This document shows positions 34,297 through 45,400 of a stretch of 64,000 nucleotides of DNA, piece after piece. A model generated the notes under the pieces. It did not search any database. It was given only the letters and a program-made list of their open reading frames with translations, and was not told where the DNA came from. The DNA lies in assembly GCA_014607495.2 (NCBI GenBank), contig CP053175.1:1860001-1924000 (forward strand), given 5' to 3'. Both the position numbers and the translations under genes were made by a program. The stretch comes from Carposina sasakii. Lineage: Eukaryota > Arthropoda > Insecta > Lepidoptera > Carposinidae. Every line of letters begins with the position of its first letter. The stretch's first letter is position 1.

Positions 34297-37200
34297 ATGC
34301 CTATAATACGTGAAGAATTAGGCGACGAGGAACTAGAAAGAAAATGGACAAGAATATTATTATCTTGGGTAAAATGAATACCATCATATTATTTTGATCA
34401 TATCAGAGCACACCACAAGTCTCGATCTCCCGTTTTCGCTTTCCTATTATCCCCAGTCGCCCTTTTCAAGTCATCTTATATTAATGTATACTTTATTCTC
34501 ACGGTTCCCAGTTCTTTGATATCTAATAGTAAATCACTATGTAAGTATTGTATGCTATAAAGGTGCTCTGCGCAGATATGGTTTCTCATCACGACTGTAG
34601 TTAGATTCGAGGGCCAGTGCAGGGTGTAAGGCTCGGTGATAGGCCAACACCGTTTATAGAGTAGAAGACATGAAAAATTTCAAATAACTAAATAGTGCAT
34701 CTTGCTGTAACGTAATAAACTGCAATTCACCTCGCACAATGTTAAGCCTCTTTCCCTATGCCTTCCATCAGAGTTTTTCTTTATACGAGTATAACATGAA
34801 ATCTGAGTCCATCGCTTGATGGAATCGTATGAATATTGCAGACATTATCTGTAATTGCGAATATTCTAAAAATACATGATGATTGTCTGGTTGATAATAC
34901 GCAAACGAACGAACGCTAATAAAACTAAACTTTATTTCCAGATCAACAGATGCATAAAGCCAGGAAAAGAAGTTACGATATTAAACTACAAGATATTACT
35001 GGCAATAACTGATTTATACAAAGGAGAAATTGAAGACTATGAGAGTTTTAGTGAAAGCTTAAGTCCAAAAGATCTAGAGAGGCGTATAGAGCATCTTTAC
35101 CCGAAATTGATATTAATGTAAGTTATTAGAAAATAAATAGTTAAATATTCACTGAAATAGATAGAAACATGAATGTCGACGAGGCGAAAGAGGTAATGTT
35201 TTGAAATTTTAATCTAAGTGGAAATCTGTAGTTTCTGCCTATCTAATAGTTACTTAAAGTGTTTGATCAAAAGTTTTAAAATTAATGAAAAGAGCTTTTA
35301 GACACCCCTTAGGAGTTGTACGAATATTTACATTATTTTAGCTAGAAGATATCATATCTACAAAACTTTAAACCTTGAATGAAATTGCTCAACCAATTAT
35401 TTCAGCAACCTAAGATCCAGAAGGTTATCAAAGAAACTTTACATCCTTACCTCCATGATCCTGTACCACTGCTGCATGCATTCCAAGACAGGCTTGGTGG
35501 ATGCTGACATCTGCCATCTGATGAGCAAAGACGATCAGTACACCATACTGAGGTTTTGCGAAACATTGTGCGCTATGGAGATCACTTATAGGAATGTTGA
35601 GCTGGCAATACGAGGTTCGAATATTCATCATCATTTTCATGATGAAGTCATCTGGTAAATATAAGCTTCCAAACATGTACCAATTTGCTTCCCAGTTGCC
35701 TGCGAGTCAAAATACAAGCCGAAGTCCAGAGCTAACTCCCCAAACAGAAACAGCCAGAAGCTGACGGAAGATCAATTGGGTTCCGCAAAATCGTCGCCTC
35801 TTGTCAAGCCAGTGTCACCAGGAAGGTCTCGATACTCCAGATATCGGTCTTGTTTGTCAGTTCTCCCACCAGAGACCACTAAACCTCCTCCAGAATACTC
35901 GTCCAATTTCACAAATTACGAGTTGACCCATGACTTTGGTCCGATGAAGCAGTTTTATAATCTGCGACGGTTCAGATACTCCGAAGTTCAAGACCACGTG
36001 GTGCAAGTGAATTCTGCTAACCTAAGTACTTATTTTATCCTTTAGTTCATGTCATCAATCGTTGGCTCATACTTCAATCGGTCTATTCTACTCTTATCAA
36101 TCGGACAAATCTATTAACGGACTAGATTCTACATTTTAGTGCACTCTAATCCACTGGTATAAAACTGGCTGAGGACTGGATTAGAGTGGAACCACTGTAA
36201 TCCATTGGTTAGATTCTGCTTATGGAATAGAGCGAGTATTCAGTGAAACATAAATCCATGTATGTAAAAATGGATATCAATCCAGGCTGGGCCCTAACTG
36301 CCTTGACTTGTAGATTCTCACTGTACTAGTCAAGCCATTAGTAATTTTTCCTGATAACTACGTCATTTCTTTGCGACTCATATTATAGTAGCTCTTCATC
36401 AAGTCTCTTCATAAAGCTCTATAAACCTATTTGAAAATACTATTATTATCGTCGATAATCAGAAACAAAATATACATCTCTGTGATCATCAATATATAAA
36501 ATTCTCGTGTCGCGGTGTTTGTTACTTGTTGTTACCAAACTAATCCGAAACGGCTTAACGTATTTTTATAAAATTTTATATGTTTGTATATATTCAGTAG
36601 GTCTGAGGATAGGTCGTAAACTTTTTTTACTCCTTGCATGCAATAAGCGACACCCATGCGAACGCAACCACGGGTAACAGCTAGTCATTATCTAAAAATT
36701 TTATGTATTTTTTAGATGCTGAGTGGGTCAAAAAAAGTAAGTTTATGACGTACTATTTTCGTAAATTACAAGTAATATCTAATAATTATCTAGGTAAGCC
36801 AGATGCTCAATTAATAAAACTCTTGTTTTCTTACAGAAGGGAATGTGAAATTGAAGTCGTGCTTGATCAGTAAGCAATTTCATATTTAACAGAGACTATG
36901 AACGCGTTTGATCATCCAATCAAATTTCTTAGTATTCTTTATTGTACACATAAATTTTTATCATAGACAGTAAGTTGTAAAAGAAATAGTACAAAGGCTT
37001 ATTATTATTATTATTTATTGGCATTATGAACCAATTAAATATGATTCGTTGAGATTAGACGCACGCACCTTGGCAAGCGTAGCGTTGAACGCCCTCCGCT
37101 CAGAATCTACCAGATGGACCGATGACTTGAAGAGGGCGGCTGGTAGTAACTGAAAGGCAATCTAGTAAGCTTATGTAGGCAATCTATGGTTATTAAATTG

Positions 37201-40200
37201 TTAATTATGTTTTAGGTCCAAATAGGATGAGGAAAAATAGCAGTAAGTTATAAATTGCTATTAAAAACACACTATACTAGAGTGCGTTGCACCAAATAGT
37301 TACTTTGAATGATGCACTGTTAGTTATTATGTGTATGATGGCATTATGGTCGATTCCGGCAGTCACACTTAAACCTAAACCTAATCATAGTCAGGTCTAT
37401 CTCTCTCTCTCTGTAACATAAATGGCTGGGAGAGAAAAGGACATGTAGGACATATTTTACGTTTAGGTTTAACTGTGACTGCAGGAATCGGCCATATTAT
37501 CTGTGTTACTGCATACGAAAAACGTTAGTTCAGAAATCAGGCATAGGAGTTGTTCTATAAAACGGACTCCACATAATATGATTGATCTACATAGACGCCT
37601 AAATTTATATTAATAACAATGTTTCTTTAAGCTAAATAGTCAATGAAGTTATTTATGTAACTAATGACAATTATTATATAACTAAAGGTAATACGAGAAT
37701 TCGTGGAGGGGTACTATATAGCAGATTCGGCTAGAGAATGTTGAGACAAAGACCTTTGTCCAAAATGGAATTAGAAGAATCTCATAGATTACCTACTTAA
37801 GGAGGTAATCTATGAAGAATCTAGATGTTTAAAGTTTTCATAGAGTTATATGTCTACAATAACTTATCATCATCATCATCATTTACAGCCCTGAGAAGTC
37901 CACTGTTGGACATAGGCCTCCCCCAACAACCTCCACTCCGACCGGTCGGAAGCAGCCTGCATCCAACCGACGCCCGCAACCTTGGCCAGGTCATCCGTCC
38001 ACCTAGCGGGTGGCCTTCCCACGCTGCGCTTGCCGATACGTGGTATCCACTCTAGAACTTTCCGACTCCATCGGCCATCAGTTCTTCGAGCTATGTGCCC
38101 TGCCCATTGCCACTTCAGCTTGCTGGACCGTTCAGCTTATACATAATATTATTTTCTGATACGGTATGGTTAAGTTAGATATGGTTTCTTACGTTCCTGG
38201 GTTACAAGCGTCATGTTTTATTTAATTTATTTTCAGGTGAAGTTACAGGAGATTTTTCATGTAAGTAGAGGAGTTTATTAAGCTACACTTATAAACAAAG
38301 CTGTGTTCCTGATAATAGAACTGCAGGATCATAAAAGAACTCCCACTGCCACCTTCAGCATAGCGGGACACAGATGTAAACAATCAGTAAAAATTGTAGT
38401 TTATCACATGAGAGAACGCATCTGAGTTCCTTAGTCGACTCTTACGACATGCACGGAAGGAGATGTAGCTGATGTATTCTAGTGAAGCCCCGCATCAGTA
38501 CCGGAATTACTGTTAGGTATTCAAACAAAATGTGATCATTGTAATTTTCCGCCGATTCCCTCGAGTTACTTCGCCGGTACGAGTACGCTAATTGTGCGAT
38601 AAAAACTAAAAATTTAGTTATTTATCAATAGGTCCTACGTGATCTGTACGTGATCCACGTTTTTGTTACGAATAGCCAACGTAGAATGGAATTTTTTGAC
38701 AACAATAATTATCAGGACCTTAGTGTATTAATATAACCTACATTTTATGAAATAGGTATTAATGCGTGTTTCTTTTTATAGATGCAACCAAGCCAAGTAC
38801 GAGTAAGTATTTAACCTACATTTTTGTGCTATACTAGCTTATTTCATTTCGTCACCATTATTGTGACCCGACGGTGAATACACCGTGTGTTCTATTTTCT
38901 TCTTCTTCAGCCTATTGCAGTCCACTATTGGACGTAGGCCTCCCCCAGGGCACGCCACAACACTACTGCCACAGGGGGGTTTTGCCTATAGTCACCACGC
39001 TGGGCAGGCGGGTTGGTGACCGCAGTGTGATTTTAGGACTATGTTGTCAGTACTGGAGGCGCTGCTGCCCACCTCCCGGAAACCCTTAATCGCCTCGTAC
39101 GATACCCACGGGCAGGCAGGGGTGGTACAAACTCTACTCTGCCGGCACCACGCGGTGTGTTATATAAATGTATCCAATTAGTGAAATGTTCATACTGCCC
39201 TAATATTTTTCGTGAGTTTCGATTGCCAACAATGTGTCGTTTGTTTTACGGTCTGCCTGACGCCAACCCTGCTCGGGTATAGCTAAGTGATAATTTTGGG
39301 ATATTAAAATCCGTACATCAAATAAATTCAATGATACAGGCCCGTGACTGAAATCGCACCTACGGCCCCTGATTGGAAGACGCACGTCTTAACCATTGAG
39401 CTATCGACGCTTTATCTCGTTCTGGTTTTTCCCAAAAAGTCAACGTCTTTTAAAAATAGTACCTTATGATGTATGTTCTAAATAGTATTTACCAATATAT
39501 TTCCAGCCACCTACTGCCTGCCTCGATGTATATGCGCGCGGTGTAAAGCCAGCAAGCCAGCGTTCGGTGGAGGAGTCAGCAGTGAGAGTTGCAGGGTCAT
39601 AAAGATAGAAAAACCTATAAGGAGGGAATGCGCGTGGTAAGTAGAGTACGAAAACATGATGATGATGATGATCTCCGACCGTATTTCGGCCAAGGCGATC
39701 AATCTCTACGGAGATTGGCCAGGTACGCAGGAGATATTATAATGCACAAGTGTGAGCACAAACACAGATGCACTCTCTATTCCGTTACTCTCATAGTCCG
39801 ATGGGACGGAAAGCCGATACGACCGGAGAGATGGTTTTACGTGCTTTCCGAGGCACGAGCTAAGTGACAATTTTGCAACATTAAAATCTGTACATGAAAT
39901 AAATTCATTGGTACATAATTGGTTGGTACATAGATGGTGTAGCTGTGTCACTAAAAATGGGGTAGCCAGAACCCAATATCGTGAATAAGATAGTCAAGTT
40001 TAGCATCATTATCAGCCTATTGCCGTCTACTGCTAGACGCAAGGCTTCTCCAGACCACACCACAAGGCTCGATCTCCCGTTTTCGCCATCTAGTCACTAC
40101 CAGCCGCCCTCTTCAAGTCATCTAAAGTGTGACAAGTTGCTGAGAGATGCTTCTGATTTCTTGAGGCGTCTTTTATGTCATACTCGGAAAGAGATGCGAC

Positions 40201-40535
40201 TGATGTACCTATTCTAGTAAAGCCCTGCATCTGCACAGGATATGACAAAATCTCAAAAGAAGAAGATAATTTTATGCCTACCTAAATACAATTTCAAACA
40301 CTAAAAACATGGGTTATTAATTTATTTATATCATTGCAGGTTATGTTCGTGGAAATTATATTTGGCATTAGTTTTATTTCTACTAATCGGGGTAGCATCA
40401 ACAGCTTTAGTGTTAATATTTACTCCCTCTACTCCTACCAAGAAAGAAGTAGTTTACTATGACTATACGGACAGTGGAAGAACTAGCGACATGTTCAATT
40501 ATATGCAAGAGCAGAAGGAAATTCATAGGAGATAG
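34297..40535 (+). CDS. Unrecognised tandem-family membrane protein, paralog 1
   Basis: Nine exons: 34297-34368, 34942-35117, 35406-35614, 35696-36025, 36837-36869, 38237-38260, 38782-38802, 39507-39636, 40340-40535; 396 residues, all GT-AG. Residues 1-152 are the conserved domain (WTRILLSW; INRCIKPGKEV; LNYKILLAITDLYKGEIEDY; LYPKL; LYILTSMILYHCCMHS; DICHLMSKDDQYTILRFCET). Exon 4 (153-262) begins VACESKYKPKS and is Ser/Pro/Arg-rich. Three phase 1-1 micro-exons add 26 residues. Residues 289-331 carry the Cys motif YCLPRCICARCK. The last exon supplies a membrane span (about 337-358) and a charged tail with YYDYTDSGRTSD. An AATAAA lies at 40595, 60 bp past the stop. Function unknown; a tail-anchored or type I topology is inferred from the absence of a signal peptide and the C-terminal span. 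Confidence 0.88.
36495..36690 (+). mobile_element. Helitron-like non-autonomous element
   Basis: It starts around 'tataaaattctcgtgtcgcg' and ends 'gcaaccacgggtaacagctagt', the CTAG-type end of moth Helitrons. Located in intron 4 of paralog 1. Confidence 0.6.
36935..37010 (-). repeat. LINE 3' end fragment
   Basis: 'tattctttattgtacacata' and 'gtacaaaggctta' match the 3' terminus of the LINE at 53300 in reverse. Confidence 0.6.
37869..38140 (+). repeat. Repeat B-related element (variant)
   Basis: A (tca)n start, 'aagtccactgttggacatag' and 'gcctcccccaacaacctcca', then 'ccaccgacgcccgcaacctt'-like and 'ctagcgggtggccttcccac'. The first 50 bp resemble repeat B but the body differs. It lies in intron 5 of paralog 1. 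Confidence 0.6.
38292..38505 (+). repeat. Repeat A copy, 31 bp after a micro-exon
   Basis: Begins close to the donor of the 24-base exon at 38237-38260; full length with small changes. Confidence 0.7.
38893..39165 (+). repeat. Repeat B, best-preserved copy
   Basis: From 'tcttcttcttcagcctattg' to 'ctctgccggcaccacgcggt'. It lies between exons 7 and 8 of paralog 1. Confidence 0.75.
39215..39415 (-). repeat. tRNA-derived SINE, family 3, copy 2
   Basis: Minus strand A box tagctcaatgg and B-box-like ggtgcgatttc. It ends 92 bp before the Cys-rich exon. Confidence 0.65.
40000..40240 (+). repeat. Composite of repeat B start and repeat A end
   Basis: 'cagcctattgccgtctactg' is followed by 'tcgatctcccgttttcgcca' (also at 34420) and then by the repeat A tail ('gtgacaagttgctgagag', 'agccctgcatctgcacagga'). 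Confidence 0.55.
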
Positions 40536-40639
40536 GCTTGAGACCATAGATCATCTCTTCGAGACCGATTGACTATTTCGTGTGAAGAAATTCGAATAAA
40601 ACATGTTTCAATTATTTTTATAAGGTAATAACATCTACT

Positions 40640-40768
40640 GTTTGATGAAGGGTCGATTTTCCTGAATCAAGTTGATACTGTCTTTCTCTAAAACGTAATT
40701 AAGATAGAGACAGCATTAACTTTATTTTTCAGAAAGGTTATTTGACCATTGGAAAATATGGCCCTAAT
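40640..40768. repeat. MITE-like fragment downstream of paralog 1
   Basis: 'gatagagacagcattaactt' is shared with 4970; ends 'gaagggtcgattttcctgaa' and 'accattggaaaatatggccc' are partly inverse. Confidence 0.5.
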
Positions 40769-40865
40769 GTGTGACAAATCATCATCATCATCATCTCACT
40801 CGGGTGAATTTTTTTTCATTTCTTAATAATATTTATAATATATTATGCATTTATTATTTCTTCTA

Positions 40866-41120
40866 TGCTGCTCTGGGAGTGAAAAAAAAAGTATAATACG
40901 ACAGCTGTTTCTCTTCCCGGGCATACTGTACAAGTCAGTAGAGGGACAAGAGGGTCTTGGTGTTTTATAGGCGATGGGCTGACCACCTGTCACTACTAAC
41001 CGAACTTGTACATCTCAACTATACCCTCAAAATTGGTCAGAAGTGGCACCATGTGGTTTTATCGGCCCTTGGTGCTCTGCCTACCCCATAAGGGATAAAG
41101 GCGTGATTATATGTATGTAT
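40866..41120 (+). repeat. Dispersed repeat F, uninterrupted copy
   Basis: About 250 bp ending in tatgtatgtat. Used to define the other copies. Confidence 0.75.
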
Positions 41121-41344
41121 TTACTCATATTTACTTTTCAGTTTACGCTGAGAAATCTGAAATTTTACATATGGCGTTGCTGAGTATAATGATATTGCAG
41201 TTAAAGTAAAACCAGGCGTTTGGTTTATATGCATGTAAAGACAATGGATTTTATTATGGAAATTATAAAGATTTTTCCAAATGTTTTGTACGTTTTCATT
41301 TCTGCAGTGTATGTTACTAACAGTTATGGACTTTCCAATATAAT

Positions 41345-41710
41345 ATGAGGAATTTTTTCCATTTCTTTATTAATAATTTTATAATATATAATATCTTGAC
41401 TAAGATAAAAACACTATCCATAACATAATCCGTTAGGATATGGTTGATCGTTTCATCATTAAAACATTGTGCTGAGGGATTCAGCTTTGTTTGCCGAGAT
41501 TTGGCTTATGTATAGCTATCGGGATGAAAAATAACGTTTCCAATAATGTAATTTCAAAAAGAGATGGTAAAATTCGTCATCCGAGTAATTGATCCGGTGG
41601 CTCAGTGGTAAGAGCGCTGGCACGGAATGCAGAGGTCGTGGGTTCGATTCCCACCCGGGTGAGGAATTTTTTCCATTTCTTTATTAATAATTTTATAATA
41701 TTATTTTATT
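41345..41710 (+). repeat. tRNA-derived SINE, family 1, copy 2
   Basis: The tRNA-like part at 41590-41661 has A box TGGCTCAGTGG and B box GGTTCGATTCC, followed by tttttccatttctttattaa. The same tail also starts the unit, so it looks dimeric. It lies in the spacer between paralogs 1 and 2. Confidence 0.75.
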
Positions 41711-42457
41711 TCCTTTATTATAAACTAGCCTTTGACTATGAAAACTAGCGGATGTCAGCGACTCTACGTCTGTATGAGCCTTTGTGTCATTGTGGTGAAT
41801 AAACTATACAACTACCAACTTTCATTAAAATCCGTTCAGCAGTTTTGCGTGAAAGAGCACCAAACATTCTGATCTAAGATTCTGATATCCATTCTCCAAC
41901 TTTTTTATTTATAATAATTATCCGTAGGATAGAATGGGATGCATGAAAATGGATTTTTGTAAGCTTTTCACCCTGCAACTGCTTAGCAGAGTAGGTAAAA
42001 ATTTAAAATAGTTATAAACCATTAATTCTTCGCCCCGTAGAGAAACACACAGTTCGGAAACAAACAACAACAACAACTTCGATTGGAATAAAATTGGCAA
42101 CTTTTGGTAACAAAAGGTAACAAGCGGGGCACTTCCAGTGGAAGTTTTCCGTGTTTTCTCCATAGATTTATTAGTTTTCTCCACATTCTCCCTCGGTCTC
42201 CTTCAGAATTTTTTTCTTTCAATAAGCAATAAAGAATGACCAAACATCATTTTATGACATATTTGGACATATTTACACTTTAATATCTACGAATTTACGT
42301 TTTTTAAATGCTCTTGCTAAATATAATATGTACTGAACTATAAATTGTTATTCGTAAAATTAAATCATTTCACACGGAAACAAGGTTTGTTACTGAAATA
42401 CCTACAGGATTCAAATGGGATCATAGGAAGAGAAACTTGTACAAAAATTGTAGAAAT

Positions 42458-45400
42458 ATGTCAGAATCTTCAGTAATCCTAATTGGTTATGATTTATTTG
42501 AGCAGAAATGGACAAATATATTGTTATTTTGGGTAAGTCTTCTTAATCTTACTACATTGCGTTCTTAAGGTGGGTTCCCACGGTGCGTGATATTACGGAC
42601 GGACGCGCACTAGCCCGCACCACGGATCGTGGGAAACGGAGCGTCCGTGGTGCGCGTCCGTCCGTAGCCGTCGGTGCGTCCGCGTCCGTCCGCGAAATCA
42701 CGCACCGTGGGAACCCACCTTTATATAGCTACTTTTCCTAAAAACCATGTTAGTTATTCATGTTGGTAATAATGTTGAAGATACCGTGATCATCCATTGT
42801 TAAATAAGAGGGCCAGCGAAGGGTATATGGCCCGGTAGTGAATTCTAGTTAAGAAAGTATAAATGACTCTACTGCTTTTACAAAAAATACCTACCCCTTG
42901 ATACACACGGCTACATATCATCACGAAGGAGATCTCAGAACCACGTTTAGCGTAGAAGGGATATGTGTAAGTGATCACTGACAAGTTGCTAGCTTGTCGC
43001 CTGTAAGTATGTCTGTGTCTTAGTCTACTCTCAAGGTAGGAGATGCTGATGATTTATTCTTGTGAAGCGTGTAAATCAAGACTGAATAGGATATTTTATA
43101 TCTCTTTATTCAATCTCTTTTCCAGGTCAGAACATGTATTACACCTGCAAAAGATGTGAACGATTTAAATGTTCACACAATTCTTGATATAATTAATCGA
43201 TATAAGCCCGATGTTGATGATTACGCAATATTAAAAGAAGAATTTACGCCCGAAGATCTGCAGTTATATATTTTGTATTTGTATCCGAAATTAGATTTGA
43301 GGTAGGAGCAACTAATTGGTTTCTTATATAATGAAGATGACTTACACAAAGTAACAATTTTAGGAGCCATAGGAAAGTTGGCAAAGTTATCGAATATAAA
43401 GCGCCTTAAGAAAGTCACAACTAAATAAGAATTTGTAGCTAATTTGTGTAAAGTAAACACAAGGCGTCAACACATTCTTTAATTCACTATGGGTGCGCCC
43501 ACCACCGGGCCCTACACCCTCCACTGACCCTCGGATCTGATAACTCATAACTGCGAAAACAGGCACTTGCACTAACTACAATCGCCACGAGAAACCAGAC
43601 CCGAGCACCTGGCATGCAAGACAATACATTGCACTATTCCGAAATCAAAAACTATAGGTAGATTAATAATCTACATATTTTTCGCCAAAAACCGTGGCAT
43701 CCTCAGGATTATAGAAATTAGTAAACCACTAATTATTATGAAACTCTAAAACCCAACACATTACCTACACATAATTAACTACCCTCTACTAAGTATTAAA
43801 AAATATATAAATAATTACCCACCATTGTTTATATTAAAAATAAATATATACTATTTGTGCACACGAACCAAATAATTAATGAAAAAATTCAAAAATTCAC
43901 AAATTCACCAAAATTCTTTCTTTAACATTAGCAGCGCTTGTAGCATGAACCTAAAAGATATACCTACAGAGGAATGTAGATAAGAATATATTGCGTGTAA
44001 AAAGGTAGCCCGGAATTAGAATCATAGATGCTCGTTCTCGACCTAACACTGAATGAATTGGCATTGAAAGAAGTATTTTAGAATCCCTTTTTACTAGCAA
44101 GTACGAGTACCTACCTACTTTTTCTATTTATTACATATGCCCGACGCAATAATGGGTGCTATTAATAAAAATTGAATTGAATTTATAGCATAGATTTGTC
44201 GCATAAATGTGAGATACCTTTCATAAAATGCATGCTACGGGTGCTGGATACGAGTTGCGTTTCGTTTCGCACCTGACGTATAAAATCTACAAGCAAGGGT
44301 TTTTATGGGTGAATTTCCCAGGTACGTTTTTAGCGCGGCGTGGATGAAAATCGTAGTGGAAAGTGCAAAATGCACATTTATTAATTTTTTTTCATTAAGT
44401 TCAGACAGTGAGCTAGACTAACGTTTAAAACTTAAGACCAAAATCTATTTGTTTACACATTTAAAAAAATATCAAAGGCTCTAAATCTAATTGCGGTGCT
44501 ATGTCCCCACTTCATTTGCAAAAATAAATTTGGCTATTTTAATTTTCGGGTGAATTAATTTAACAGAACACATACATATTTTAATAATACATTAAATGAC
44601 ACTATTATTTACACCATGAGCAGTAATTTAACTTAACCCGGTAGTACCTGTAACAGCTTTTTAAAAATGTCCCGCGGAAAAAGTCAATAACGCTGGCGCA
44701 TTTTGAACATTACACTATTTCATCAAAATGAATGAGATAGATGCTAAGCTATCTTTTCCCGCACTGATCTGTCAAGCCATCGTATACCAAGTACAAGGAT
44801 GTTTGATACACTGAACAGTTTTCCCGCCAAAAACGTAAGTATAACCTGCGGTGGTGCAGGAATACAAATTTATCATATAACGGTGTCATGTGTATTTAAA
44901 AAACTAAAAAACTGTTTAATAAGAAATTTTACAGATGATTAAAGATTAGATGTATCGACGTAATTGCAAATGAATTATTACAATTAAAATAATAGTGTCC
45001 GTTATAATTTGAAATTTGTTATTTAATTCTAAGTACGGTGTCGCAACTCCAGTGGCTCCGGTGGCAAAAAAGAGGGCCACCGTAATTTAATAATGTCACC
45101 GTAATTGATATTTTGTCTTTTTGTATACAGGATGACTGGAAAACTGGTATTATTTCTATTGAGATGTAAAAGTACAGCCCATTTTCTACCTTCATGGGTA
45201 GGAAGACCTATTAAAAAAATTACGGCTTCAGGGTTATGCCCCATTTTGTAATGTTTTTAAAATCACCTAGATAAATAAATAATCATTGGAGACAAAACAA
45301 CAGACATCAACTTGGCATTGTCAAAGTACAATTACCAAAAGGTTTATAATTTTTTTTCCTGATTCTTTCCTATTCATTCAAAATAATGATTTCACGTAAT

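Noticed and set aside
35428..35676. Minus-strand 82-codon frame, and similar frames at 55870-56097 and 63183-63386
   Set aside because: Antisense shadows of the conserved exon 3 in the family genes.
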